Source of the DNA: Pelagibacteraceae bacterium
GTDB taxonomy: Bacteria > Pseudomonadota > Alphaproteobacteria > HIMB59
Assembly: GCA_019651435.1 (NCBI GenBank)
Contig: BOYI01000004.1
Coordinates: 1-64,000, forward strand
Direction of reading: 5' to 3'
DNA: 64,000 bases
A model generated the notes under the pieces. It saw only the letters and a list, made by a program, of their open reading frames with translations, did not search any database and was not told where the DNA came from. Positions 12,390 through 23,509 of this stretch are shown piece by piece. Within the stretch, counting starts at the first letter, position 1, and every line of letters starts with the position of its first letter. The translations under genes were made by a program, and so were the position numbers.

Positions 12390-12815
12390 AAATGAATAGT
12401 AAACAAATAATCAAGCCTGAAATTTACATATGATACAATTAAATTCAATACTGTTTCAAAAATACTTGTAAATAAATTTGAAACTGAAAGTCCCGATCAT
12501 GAAATTATGAGTGAGATTATTCAGTATTGGTTTGACAATAGAATAAAAACAGATGGGTTTGATGGCAATTTATCTGTAAAGTAAACAAATTCAATATGAT
12601 AGAGAAAAAAAAAGACTATTACAAATTTTCTATTTCATTATCCTTAGAGTTTATGAAAAAAAATCCTCAACGAACATTAAAACTTATAATGTAAACACAA
12701 AAAAATATGGTGAAATAGTTGGAAATTTGCTATTAAAGATCAAGATAATCTTGATATAAACTTGATGCATAAGTCTCTTGAGAGCATTTCTTCAAAGCTT
12801 AAGGAAATAAATTAA
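12390..12815 (+). CDS. Hypothetical, possibly exported protein (frameshifted)
   Basis: Fragmentary plus-strand reading FTYDTIKFNTVSKILVNKFETESPDHEIMSEIIQYWFDNRIKTDGFDGNLSVK...ESISSKLKEIN*. Confidence 0.4.
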
Positions 12816-14225
12816 TTTTTCCAGAAAGAGGAAGAAATAAAATTAAAATAGTAAGCATTTCAAGTCTCCTAAAAACATTGTGAGTTAAAATTGTTTTAGA
12901 ATAATCACTAAAGGTTGAATAATTCCTTTCTGGCCAATAATATCTCCAACTGGCCAACATTTGAAATAGCTGGAAGGCGGCTGAAATACATGTTAAAAAA
13001 TCAAACCACTAAATGATATAATAGTGCTGAAGAAGCAAAGTAAAAATATATAAAAAGAAAAACTCATCCCGACTCATAAGTTGATTCAGGAATACTTTTA
13101 TTAAATTTAAATATGCAATAACAGCATGAGGGTTTAAGCATTTTTTAAAATGCAAGCTTAATATTTAAAAAGTATTTGAAATCTGAATACCTTCAACCCA
13201 CCTGTTGTTGATCGGCAACCTCCAATAAACATCAAAATTAAAAAATAAAACAAAAGCAAAATTTTCCCCAAACTTTCAAAGTTTTCCTTACATACCTTCC
13301 TGAAATGATGAAATAGTATTAAAGAAATAGTTATTATTTTTTGAAATAAATTTCCATCAATACATTTCAGCAAAAAAATAAATAATGAATATAGATAAAA
13401 ATAATATTAATAAAATATTCTTATTTGGGTGTTTCTTTAAGTTGAAAAAATATTATTGATACTGTTTGGGCTTTTAACAAAAATGGAAACTACCTATAAT
13501 CATAAAAATAATAGCTATAAATAATATTGAATTACTTTGAAAATAAGCAAAAGATTGATCATGGTTGAAAAACCACCTGTAGAAATTGTTGTAAAGCTAT
13601 GAGCTAATGATCAAAAATTCCCATCCATAGAAAAATAAAAAATTATCAAAATCAGGTCAGAAGAATATACAAAATAACTATCTTGATATACAGATGAAAT
13701 TTTGGGTAAAAATTTTCAAAAGGATCATCACCTTCTAGATGAAAAAGTTGCATTCCACCAACTCGCAAAAAGGGCAAGATAAATAATGCAATTACTATAA
13801 TTCCAATACCTCCTAACCATTGAAGCATTGCCCTCCAAATCAGAATTCCTTTTGGAAGATAATCAAGATTATTAATTACAGTTGATCCAGTGGTAGTAAT
13901 ACCACTCATAGACTCAAAAAGAGCATCTACAACACTTAAGTTTACTTTTGTGTAAATAAAAGGGACGGCACTAAGGAAGGCAAGAAGTATCCATGATAAA
14001 ACTGTAATAATAAAAGCCTCCTTTATAGATATTTTGAGCTCAATATTTCGATTAGTTATAACAAAAGATCCACCTACAATAAGATAAATAAGAATAGGTA
14101 CAGCATAGGATTGCCAAGACTCAGATTGATAAAATATTTCAGTTATCAAAGGAATAAAAAAGTAAAAAACCTACAGCACATACAACTGTTCCTCCGACTA
14201 GAGCAATTGGTTTTAAATTGAGCAT
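12812..14225 (-). CDS. trkH: Trk-type potassium uptake protein TrkH (frameshifted)
   Basis: MLNLKPIALVGGTVVCAVGFL, VDALFESMSGITTTGSTVI, WRAMLQWLGGIGIIVIALFILPFLRVGGMQLF, GGCRSTTGGLKVFR. Confidence 0.9.
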
Positions 14226-14231
14226 TTAAAT

Positions 14232-14624
14232 TTAATGAAGATTTTTTTTATTATAAGGACTATCTAGAGAGAATGTTGGAATATCAATTTTTATTTGTTC
14301 CCCATTATCTTGAGACATAAGATAAAATCCCTGCATTATCCCATTAGTTGTTTTTAGTGGAGTACCACTAGTATATTCAAAACTCTCACCAGGTTTAAGT
14401 ATGGGAAATTCCCCAACCACGCCTTCACCTTGGACGTTAATAATTTTTCCATTCGCATCAATAATCACCCAATTTCGATGATTTAACTTTATTGTTATGG
14501 GACTAGTATTTTTTATATTTACTTGATAGGCCCAAACATAGTGACTTTCCTGGGGTGAGGATTGATCATCAAGAAAGTATGGAGTTACAGTAACGGTCAC
14601 TCCGCTAGTGGTTTTAGAATACAT
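14232..14624 (-). CDS. apaG: ApaG protein
   Basis: Intact 130 aa; YVWAYQVNIKN, NHRNWVIIDANGK, GVVGEFPILKPGESFEYTSGTPLKT..GIMQGFY. Confidence 0.9.
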   Translation of the reverse strand: MYSKTTSGVTVTVTPYFLDDQSSPQESHYVWAYQVNIKNTSPITIKLNHRNWVIIDANGKIINVQGEGVVGEFPILKPGESFEYTSGTPLKTTNGIMQGFYLMSQDNGEQIKIDIPTFSLDSPYNKKNLH

Positions 14625-14720
14625 GTTAGAAATTATACCCCAATTAAGGGGTATAGTTAATTAAATTTGGAATATTAAAAATTAAAATAAGCCTTGAATT
14701 AACCTTTTCATCAAGCATAT

Positions 14721-16346
14721 TTAATTAGCACTTGGAACTCTTGGTAGACCAGGCATTGTCATTATGGCTCCGGGTTTCAACTACTATAAATCCTGCACCT
14801 GCTGAAACCTCACCTCTCTTACAGGAACCGTAAATCCTGTTGGCGCACCTCTAAGAGCTGGATTAGTAGAGAAACTGTATTGAGTTTTTGCAATACAGAT
14901 TGGGAGTTTTCCATATCCGCCTTTCTTCAAAACCTTTAAGCTGATCGCTAACTGCTTTATCAATGACAATATCATCGGCACGATAAATTTTTTGTGCTAC
15001 CGCCCTGATTTTATCTTCTAATGACATGTCGTCATCATAGGTAAAAGTAAACTTTGACGTATCACTTGACTCAGCAATTTTTACAACTTCTTCTGCTAAT
15101 TCTTTTGTGCCTTCACTGCCATTTGCCCAGTGTGAGCAAACTACCGCTTTTACACCTAATTTTTCACAACCTTCAGAGATGACTTTACCTTCCGCTTCTG
15201 TATCTAGAGTAAAGCTATTGATAGCAACAATTGTCTGCAATCCAAAAGATTGGATATTTTCAATATGACGCTGAAGGTTAGAAAAACCTTTTTCAACAGC
15301 AGATACATTTTCATTATTGAGATCAGCTTTTTCTACTCCACCATGAGATTTAAGCGCTCTTACAGTTGCAACAATTACTACTACATTAGGAGTTAAGCCA
15401 GCCTTACGGCATTTAATATCAAGAAACTTTTCTGCACCAAGGTCGGCGCCAAAACCAGCTTCAGTTACAACATAGTCAGCAAGCTTAAGTCCAGTTTGAG
15501 TAGCTATAACTGTATTACAACCATGAGCTATATTTGCAAAAGGTCCACCATGAATAATTGCAGGGTTATTTTCAAGAGTTTGTACTAAGTTAGGCATTAA
15601 TGCATTTTTCAAAAGAACAGTCATTGGACCGTCGCCTTTAACATCTCTAGCATAAATCGGTGACTTATCTCTTCGATAAGCAATAATAATATCACCAATT
15701 CTTTTTTGTAAATCTTCGATACTTGTGGCTAAACAGAAAATAGCCATGATTTCAGAAGCAACAGTAATATCAAATTTATCTTCTCGAGGGAAACCATTTG
15801 ATATACCGCCTAAGTTGACGTTAACTTTTCTAAGTGCTCTATCACCCAAGTCAACTACGCGACCCCAAGTAATTCTTCTTTGATCTATACCTAATTCATT
15901 GCCCCAATAAATATGATTGTCAATTAATGATGAGAGAAGATTATGTGCAGAAGTAATAGCATGGAAATCTCCTGTAAAATGTAAATTAATTTCTTCCATT
16001 GGCACCACTTGAGCATAACCGCCACCAGCAGCTCCACCTTTCATACCAAAATTAGGACCAAGGCTTGGCTCTCTTAAACAACGATTGATTTTTCCAATTG
16101 CATTTAAGCCGTCATTAAGGCCAACAGATGTAGTTGTTTTACCTTCGCCAGCTGGAGTAGGGCTAATTGCGTTACAAGGATTAGCTTACCGTCAGGATTA
16201 GATTTACTTTTTTCAATAAAATCAAAGTTAATTTTAGCTATATCATGTCCGTAAGGGACTAAACTTTCTTCTGGAATATCTATTTTGGCAGCTACATCAC
16301 GAATATGTATTTTACTGGCAGCTCTTGCAATTTCTATATCTGACAT
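14721..16346 (-). CDS. fhs: Formate-tetrahydrofolate ligase (frameshifted near both ends)
   Basis: [76 protein letters not shown]; ends at PSAN*. Confidence 0.95.
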
Positions 16347-16472
16347 TTGAACTTAAGTTCCTTTCTCCTCAATATGTGGTATACAATATACCAGTATCTT
16401 TAAAATTTATTAAGTATTTAAATCAAAAAATTTGAATATTTCCTTAATAATTTTAAGCCCATGTGTCGCATT

Positions 16473-16501
16473 TTGACATCATGGTGATGCTATGTTTTAA
16501 T
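16473..16501 (+). promoter_or_regulatory. Putative sigma70 promoter for the downstream SBP gene
   Basis: TTGACA (16473-16478), 17-nt spacer, TTTAAT (16496-16501); SD AAAGGAGA upstream of ATG 16521. Confidence 0.55.
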
Positions 16502-16520
16502 GATTAAAAGGAGACTGATA

Positions 16521-17294
16521 ATGTTTAAAAAAATACTTGTTGTGATCGGTTTATTGGCCTTTGCTGGATTTGCCAATGCTGAATCAAGACTCCAAAAAAT
16601 CCAAGAATCAGGAAAGTTGCGTGTGGGAACCACTGGAGACTGGAATCCTATGTCGATGATTGATCCTTCTAATAACTCTTATGAGGGATTTGATATTGAT
16701 GTTGTAACGCAATTGGCGTCAGACATGGGCGTCGAATTAGAATTAGTTCCAACCGATTGGAAATCTATTGTTGCTGGTATAACTGCAGATAAATATGATA
16801 TCTCTACCAGTGCTTCTTTAAGCCCAAAAAGAGCTTTAGTTTCTGGTTATACTAATTCCTATTTCAAGCTCGCTACTGTCCCACTAACTCTAAAGAAAAA
16901 TTTAGATCAGTTTCAAAGCTGGGATGATATCAACCAAAGTGAAGTAGTGGTAGCAGTTACCCTTGGTACAACACAGGAAATGCAAGCCAAGTCTTATTTT
17001 CCAGATGCGCAGATCAAGGCTATTGAGTCTCCTGCTCGAGACTTTCAAGAAGTTTTAGCAGGTCGTGCAGATGCACATATTACCTCAAATGTTGAAGCGG
17101 CCACATTAGTGGAAACTTACCCAGAACTTGCAATTGTACCAGTTGAAGAACCAAAATCACCTACACCTTTAGCATGGTTGATCGATCAAGATGATCAGGT
17201 CTGGATAAACTACATTAATCATTGGATTGAACTTAAAAAAGCCCAAGGATTTTTTAATGGGTTAATGAATAAGTGGAATTTGAAAAGCCTGTAG
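16521..17294 (+). CDS. Family 3 solute-binding protein, cyclohexadienyl dehydratase (PheC)-like
   Basis: Signal peptide MFKKILVVIGLLAFAGFANA; LRVGTTGDWNPMSMIDPSNNSYEGFDIDVVTQLASDMG; ORF-track start at 16500 lies on or before the promoter/SD. Confidence 0.85.
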   Translation: MFKKILVVIGLLAFAGFANAESRLQKIQESGKLRVGTTGDWNPMSMIDPSNNSYEGFDIDVVTQLASDMGVELELVPTDWKSIVAGITADKYDISTSASLSPKRALVSGYTNSYFKLATVPLTLKKNLDQFQSWDDINQSEVVVAVTLGTTQEMQAKSYFPDAQIKAIESPARDFQEVLAGRADAHITSNVEAATLVETYPELAIVPVEEPKSPTPLAWLIDQDDQVWINYINHWIELKKAQGFFNGLMNKWNLKSL

Positions 17295-17317
17295 TTTAAT
17301 AAAAAATTCATAAATCA

Positions 17318-17345
17318 AAATTAGGGGCTTTAAAGCCCCTAATTT
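17318..17345. terminator. 28-bp perfect palindrome, terminator-like
   Basis: AAATTAGGGGCTTTAAAGCCCCTAATTT. Confidence 0.75.
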
Positions 17346-17412
17346 AACTAAATTTATAATCTTCAAAAAATAATTATTGAGCGAGTCTAATTTTGAACTA
17401 AATTGATAGTTC

Positions 17413-18577
17413 TTGAAGATACTTGTATTAGGGCTTGGGTATGTAGGCACAGCTAATGCTGTTTTGCTGTCTCAACAAAATGAAGTTGTTTGTTATGACC
17501 TTAATGTTGATCGTATCAATTTAATTAATGATAAAAAATCTCCTATTGAAGACAAGAAGGCATCTGAATATATCTCTCAAAAAAATTTAAATCTTAAGGG
17601 GAGTTGTAAAATTTCCATCACAAAATGATTTTGATTTTGTTGTCATCGCTACTCCAACTAATTACGATCCTGATACAAATAATTTTGATACCTCTACAGT
17701 AGAGTCATGTATTGAAAATTTGATCTCACAAAATTCTAAAGCTACAATTATTATTCGATCAACTCTTCCAGTAGGTTTTATTGAACGCATCCAAAAAAAA
17801 TACTCTTATCAAGAAATTATATTTGTCCCTGAATTTTTACGAGAGGGTAAAGCCTTGTATGATAGCCTTCATCCATCGAGAATTGTTGTAGGTTCTCATT
17901 CTGATCAAGCTAAAAAATTCGCTCAATTATTATTAGAGGGAGCTACCAAAAAAGACGTTGAAGTACTTTATACCAAGCCCACAGAAGCGGAGTCCTCTAA
18001 GCTTTTTGCAAATGCTTTTTTAGCTATGCGGGTAACATTTTTCAATGAACTTGATACTTTTGCCATGGCAAGAAATCTTGATACCAAAGAGATAGTAAAA
18101 GCGGTGAGTCTAGATCCACGAATAGGAGATTATTATAACAACCCTTCTTTTGGTTATGGGGGCTACTGCCTTCCTAAAGACACCAAACAACTTTTACGTA
18201 ATTTTGAACAAGTTCCTCAAAAAATTATGGAAGCAATTATTGACTCTAATACAATGCGAAAAGATTTTTTAGGTATAGAAATTGCTAAATTAAAGCCAAA
18301 AAAAGTTGGGGTTTACAGATTGGCTATGAAAGAGGGCTCTGATAATATCCGTGAGTCAAGCATGCAAGGTATAATGAAAAGGGTAAAAGCCAAAGGAATA
18401 CCAATGATTATTTATGAACCTTTAATAAAAGAAGAAACATTTTTTAACTCACCTGTATATAATGATTTAGAGAAATTTAAAAAAGACTCAGATTTAATTA
18501 TATGCAATCGTAATTCATCTGAATTAAGTGACGTACAAGATAAAATCTTTACCCGAGATATATTTCAGCAAGATTAA
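17413..18577 (+). CDS. UDP-glucose 6-dehydrogenase (one frameshift near 17,600-17,630)
   Basis: MKILVLGLGYVGTANAVLLSQQNEVVCYDLN; EFLREGKALYDSLHPSRIVVGS; FGYGGYCLPKDTKQL. Confidence 0.9.
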
Positions 18578-21111
18578 TTATTTCTAATTATTGGATAAAC
18601 TTTAGGGCTTAAGTTTTTATAAGTATCTAAGATAATCAATGCCATTGTAAAAATACCCGTTAACAAGTAAACCAAGAAAATATTTAACAAGTCAAAGTGC
18701 CATTGAATATTAAAAATATAATGAACCACTAGATATGAAGCGGTAAAGCTAATGAGCAATGTGAGTATAATTGTATTGAAAAATAAAATAATAAATTCTA
18801 ATAAACTGGTTTTGATAATTTGATTTTTATTCAGTCCCAAAATTTTAAATACTAAATTTTGATAAATTTTATTTTTGCCTTGAACTAGTATTGCACTGCT
18901 AATCACCAATAAACCAATAAAGATAATGATTGCCGCTAAAGCTAATACCGCAATATTCACTTGATTTAAGAGTTGGTTGATTTTTTGAGCGTAGTTTGCA
19001 ATCTTGATAGAAGAAATATTTGGAAAAATTTTTAAAAGTTCATACTCTTGAAAATTATTTTGTTCAGATAATTTTACTGTAGCTAGATACTCATGAGGTA
19101 TCGAATTGGCATAATTTGTATTTAAAAGTATCGCAAAGTTGATGGTAAAATCTGCATAATCAACATATCGGAAGTTTTTAACGATACCCGTTACATCTCT
19201 ACCATAGATAGATAAAGTGATGGTATCATTGATTTTAATCCCTAAATCTTGAGCTGCATCATGGTCAAAGGAGATATACATCTGATCTGAGGGGTTATCT
19301 TCCCACCATTGACCTTCTACTATGGGATTATTGGAGGCCGGCTCATCAACCCAAGAAATTCTTCTTTCTTCTTGAATAACCCAGTATGAGGGGTTTTGAC
19401 GTTCGATATAAGTTCTAGGATCAATACCGTTGATCGACTGAATTTTAGCGGTAGCTATGGGCACGACTACCAAATCACTCAGAGAGTCAGCACCCATTAC
19501 GAAATCTTGAAAATCTTTTTTTAATGATTGGTCAATACCAATAAAAAAGAAATCAGGAGCTTTTGTATCCACATTTTTTTGAATTAAGTTTTGAAAAGAC
19601 CCTGCAATAGTTAAAATTGTAAGCAAAAGGGAAATGCCTATACCCAAAGTAGTTAAAATCAATGGCCCTACTGAACTAGGACTGGTTATATTTCTCTTAG
19701 CTAATAAAATATTTAGTTCTTGGATAAATTTTAATTTACTAAAAAAATAATTAAATAATTTAAAGACGTAATAAAAAAGGCTGATAGCAACCAAAAATCC
19801 AAAAAGAAAAATTACATTATAAAACCACAAGCTATTGCCAAGAGTGAATATACCAATCAACATTAAGATTAGGATAATGATTAAAATAACAGTCTTTATT
19901 GAGAAACGAAAACTAACAAACTCATAGGTGTTACGAAATAAACTATTAGCAGAAAGTTGTTGAATTGAATTGAGAGCTGGAAGAAGAAAAATAGTAATCG
20001 CTATAAATGCTACTGAAGTTATTTTTATAAAAATTAAAAAACTACTTGAGTTGGATAAAGAAAAGTTAAGTCCTGAAGGAAGAAGAGTATTGACCATACC
20101 AGGTGCCAGGCTACTTAAAAAGAAGGCAATGATACAAATGACCAGTGTTATAAAAAATATTTGGTATCCAAGGATACCTTGAATAATTCTCGTATTTAGT
20201 CCTAGTGATTTTTGCACGGCAATTGCATTATAATTTTGATTGATATAAGCGATAACTGTGTTGGAGATGCCTATGCCAGCAATCAAAATTGCAGCTAAAG
20301 AGATTAAACTCAAAAAATTTGCAAAATTATCTAAAGTTCGTTGAATGAAGTTGGATGTATTTTCAGGAAAGCGAACTCTAATTTCTGGCTCAGAGGAAAA
20401 TATATTTTGTAGTTTTTGTTTTCCAAGATCTTCACTAATACTATCAAAATATTTCACACGATATTCAAACTCAAAAAAATTCTCTGAAGATGGAATTGAT
20501 AAATTATTAAGTCCTGATTGAGAAATAACAACCAAATCTCCAAATAAACCAGCCCCTCCTAAATCAGGCATTTGTTCAATGATGGAATGAACAGTAAAAT
20601 TTTGATCTCTTATTTTTAGAACATCGCCCTCCTTTAGTTGAAGATTGGCTGCTAAATTTTCGTTGATGATGGCTTGATTTGAATTTTCAAAAAAGTCTAT
20701 ATCTACTTTACCTCTTGTTGTGATGAAATCACCGTAAAGTGGATACAGATTATCAACAGCTCTTAATTGTACAAAAGATGTTTTAGGTGTACTAAGATTT
20801 TCATTAGCCACCATGGAGGCAATCGTGGTATTTATGGAGACTTCTGCAAAACTCTTAATTGATTTCACTATATCTTCATTTAATTCTTTATTATTAACTT
20901 CAATTTCTGCATCTCCCCCTAGGATAGATTTAGTATTTGATCTAATTTCTTGAAGTAAAGATTGATTTAAGGTGCTTATGACAAATAAAATAAAAACACT
21001 GATAAAAATCGTTATAAAAATTGTTATTTTTTTTTGAAGACTTCGCTTTAAGTCCTTGAACGCTTGACGATGGATAAAAAGTAATTGATTAAATAATTGT
21101 ACCATTATCAA
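18574..21111 (-). CDS. FtsX-like ABC transporter permease (YbbP family)
   Basis: 845 aa with FtsX-like TM architecture, adjacent to ybbA-type ATPase and tesA. Confidence 0.85.
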   Translation of the reverse strand: MIMVQLFNQLLFIHRQAFKDLKRSLQKKITIFITIFISVFILFVISTLNQSLLQEIRSNTKSILGGDAEIEVNNKELNEDIVKSIKSFAEVSINTTIASMVANENLSTPKTSFVQLRAVDNLYPLYGDFITTRGKVDIDFFENSNQAIINENLAANLQLKEGDVLKIRDQNFTVHSIIEQMPDLGGAGLFGDLVVISQSGLNNLSIPSSENFFEFEYRVKYFDSISEDLGKQKLQNIFSSEPEIRVRFPENTSNFIQRTLDNFANFLSLISLAAILIAGIGISNTVIAYINQNYNAIAVQKSLGLNTRIIQGILGYQIFFITLVICIIAFFLSSLAPGMVNTLLPSGLNFSLSNSSSFLIFIKITSVAFIAITIFLLPALNSIQQLSANSLFRNTYEFVSFRFSIKTVILIIILILMLIGIFTLGNSLWFYNVIFLFGFLVAISLFYYVFKLFNYFFSKLKFIQELNILLAKRNITSPSSVGPLILTTLGIGISLLLTILTIAGSFQNLIQKNVDTKAPDFFFIGIDQSLKKDFQDFVMGADSLSDLVVVPIATAKIQSINGIDPRTYIERQNPSYWVIQEERRISWVDEPASNNPIVEGQWWEDNPSDQMYISFDHDAAQDLGIKINDTITLSIYGRDVTGIVKNFRYVDYADFTINFAILLNTNYANSIPHEYLATVKLSEQNNFQEYELLKIFPNISSIKIANYAQKINQLLNQVNIAVLALAAIIIFIGLLVISSAILVQGKNKIYQNLVFKILGLNKNQIIKTSLLEFIILFFNTIILTLLISFTASYLVVHYIFNIQWHFDLLNIFLVYLLTGIFTMALIILDTYKNLSPKVYPIIRNN

Positions 21112-21754
21112 TTTTCATCAATCGATCACATTTATTTGCTAATTCTAGATCGTGGGTGACAAGGCAAAGGCTTTTTTGATATTTATGAGAAACATTAAAT
21201 AATAAGTCAGCAATAACTTGAGAGTTTTCTTCATCAAGATTACCTGTGGGTTCATCAGCTAAAATTAATTCAGGTTTGTTTATAATAGCTCTTGCGATCG
21301 CTACTCGTTGTTGTTCACCTCCAGAGAGCTGATTTGGGAAATGATAAAGTCGATCTTTAAGCCCTAAATCTGTTAATATTTCTTCAGCTTGTACAAGAGC
21401 ATTTTTTTGAAAATTTATCTCTAGAGACAAAGCAACATTTTCCAATGCTGTATAACTAGGAATTAAATAGAAAGATTGAAAGACGATTCCTATATTTTTT
21501 TTTCGAAAGTCTGTTAACTGGTCTTCAGAGTATGTTGTTAATTCTTGATTTTGAAACTTAATACTACCCAATGTAGGTTTTTCTAAACCAGCCATTAACA
21601 TGAGTAATGAAGTTTTTCCTGATCCACTTTTTCCAACAATAGCTAATCTTTCATTTTGATTAATCGAAAAATTAATACCTTTAATTACCTCTGTTAGGTT
21701 TTGTCCATTTTGATATTGTAAGTGGACATCTGAGAATTGAAGAAGTGTATTCAT
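21089..21754 (-). CDS. ABC transporter ATP-binding protein (YbbA family)
   Basis: [50 protein letters not shown]; likely start MNTLLQF at 21754. Confidence 0.9.
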   Translation of the reverse strand: MNTLLQFSDVHLQYQNGQNLTEVIKGINFSINQNERLAIVGKSGSGKTSLLMLMAGLEKPTLGSIKFQNQELTTYSEDQLTDFRKKNIGIVFQSFYLIPSYTALENVALSLEINFQKNALVQAEEILTDLGLKDRLYHFPNQLSGGEQQRVAIARAIINKPELILADEPTGNLDEENSQVIADLLFNVSHKYQKSLCLVTHDLELANKCDRLMKIDNGTII

Positions 21755-22358
21755 GAAAAAAATAATCTTTATTTTAGTTTTACTTATATGTCCATTCATT
21801 ACGCAAGCTCAAGACCTTAAGATTATTCTTTTTGGCGACTCTTTAATGGCTGGTTATGGTCTTGATCAATCAAGCCATTTAGATCGACTTTTAGAAAAAG
21901 ATCTTTTAGACAGAGGTATTGCAAGCAAGATAACCAATGCATCAGTTTCAGGAGACACTTCTAATGGAGGTCTCAACAGAATTAACTGGAGCCTGCAAGA
22001 TGACTATGATCTTTTCATCTTGGGCTTAGGCGCAAATGACATGTTAAGGGGTATTTCACCTGAGAATACAAAAACAAACTTGGAAGAAATAATTAAATCT
22101 GTGCAAAAAAAAAATATTCCTATTCTTTTAACGGGAATGCAGGCCCCTAGTTCTTATGGACAAGACTATCAGTCTTCTTTTAACTCTATTTATCCCGAGT
22201 TAGCAGAGGAATATGAAATTTTTCTTTATCCATTTCTTTTAGAGGGCGTAGCTTTAAATGCAGAACTGAACCAATCTGATGGAAAGCACCCTAACTCAAA
22301 AGGAATAGCTTTGATAAGCAAAAAAATAGCTGAAAAAATAAAAAATATCTTAAATTAA
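21753..22358 (+). CDS. tesA: SGNH-hydrolase, TesA-like arylesterase/lysophospholipase
   Basis: GDSLMAGYGL, NASVSGDTSNGGL, LGLGANDMLRG, DGKHPNSKG. Confidence 0.9.
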   Translation: MKKIIFILVLLICPFITQAQDLKIILFGDSLMAGYGLDQSSHLDRLLEKDLLDRGIASKITNASVSGDTSNGGLNRINWSLQDDYDLFILGLGANDMLRGISPENTKTNLEEIIKSVQKKNIPILLTGMQAPSSYGQDYQSSFNSIYPELAEEYEIFLYPFLLEGVALNAELNQSDGKHPNSKGIALISKKIAEKIKNILN

Positions 22359-22430
22359 TGACTGTTTAACTTCATATCTGCTCAAGAATAGTCTATATTG
22401 CAAAAGCTTATAATTATAAGGAGGAAAATA

Positions 22431-23456
22431 ATGACAAAAATTAAGTCTTTATTTGTATCTCTTCTTTTAACACTAGGTGTTTCAACAGCTATCGCTGGTA
22501 GCCACGGAAGCACTCTAGATCTAGTAAAAGAAAGAGGAAAACTAATGTGTGGTTCCAACACAGGTCTTGCGGGCTTTGGTGCTCCTAACGATGCTGGTGT
22601 TTGGGAAGGCATTGACGTGGACGTATGTAGAGCTGTTGCAGCTGCTGTATTAGGTGATGCTTCAAAAGTTGAATACGTACCAACAACATCAAAAGTACGT
22701 TTTACTGTTCTTCAGTCAGGTGAAATTGATATGCTTTCAAGAAACACAACTTGGACTTTATCAAGAGACGTTGATCTTGGTTTAGAATTCGTTGGTGTTA
22801 ACTATTATGATGGTCAAGGTTTTATGGTTAGAAAAGACCTTGGTGTATCAAGTGCTATGGAATTAGATGGTGCATCTGTTTGTATCCAAGTTGGTACTAC
22901 AACAGAGATGAACCTTGCTGATTTTTTTAAAGCAAATGGTATGAGCTATGAGTCAGTTCCAGTTGAAACAAACTCTGAAGCAGATGCAGCTTATTTAGCT
23001 GGTAGATGTGATATCTACACTACTGATGCATCAGGATTATATGCAAGTAGAGCTGGTTATCCAGATCCATCTGCTCACGTTGTTTTACCAGAAATTGTAT
23101 CTAAAGAGCCTTTAGGCCCTGCAGTTCGACACGGTGATAGTGAGTGGGCAGACATCGTAAGATGGTCTCTGAACGCTATGATCATTGGTGAAGAGCTAGG
23201 TATCACTTCAAGTAATGTTGAAGAGATGAAAGGTTCTAATAACCCTGAGGTTCTAAGACTTTTAGGTGTTGAGTCAGGATATGGCGCAATGCTTGGTCTA
23301 TCTGATGACTGGGCTGCTAACATCCTATCTCAAGTAGGTAACTACTCAGAGAGCTTTGAAAAACATATTGGTCCAAACACACCAATTAACATTCAAAGAG
23401 GCTTAAACGCGCTATACAAAGATGGTGGTATATTATACGCACCTCCATTTAGATAA
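22431..23456 (+). CDS. aapJ: General L-amino acid ABC transporter substrate-binding protein AapJ
   Basis: LCGSNTGLAGFGAPNDAGVWEGIDVDVCRAVAAAVLGDASKVEYVPTTSKVRFTVLQSGEIDMLSRNTTWTLSRD; SD AAGGAGG before ATG 22431. Confidence 0.9.
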   Translation: MTKIKSLFVSLLLTLGVSTAIAGSHGSTLDLVKERGKLMCGSNTGLAGFGAPNDAGVWEGIDVDVCRAVAAAVLGDASKVEYVPTTSKVRFTVLQSGEIDMLSRNTTWTLSRDVDLGLEFVGVNYYDGQGFMVRKDLGVSSAMELDGASVCIQVGTTTEMNLADFFKANGMSYESVPVETNSEADAAYLAGRCDIYTTDASGLYASRAGYPDPSAHVVLPEIVSKEPLGPAVRHGDSEWADIVRWSLNAMIIGEELGITSSNVEEMKGSNNPEVLRLLGVESGYGAMLGLSDDWAANILSQVGNYSESFEKHIGPNTPINIQRGLNALYKDGGILYAPPFR

Positions 23457-23463
23457 AAAATAT

Positions 23464-23490
23464 AGGGTATGGGCTTAACGCCCATACCCT
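23464..23490 (+). promoter_or_regulatory. Intercistronic hairpin between aapJ and aapQ
   Basis: AGGGTATGGGC-TTAAC-GCCCATACCCT, 11-bp perfect stem, no downstream U-tract. Confidence 0.75.
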
Positions 23491-23509
23491 CAAACAAGGA
23501 TTTCCACTG

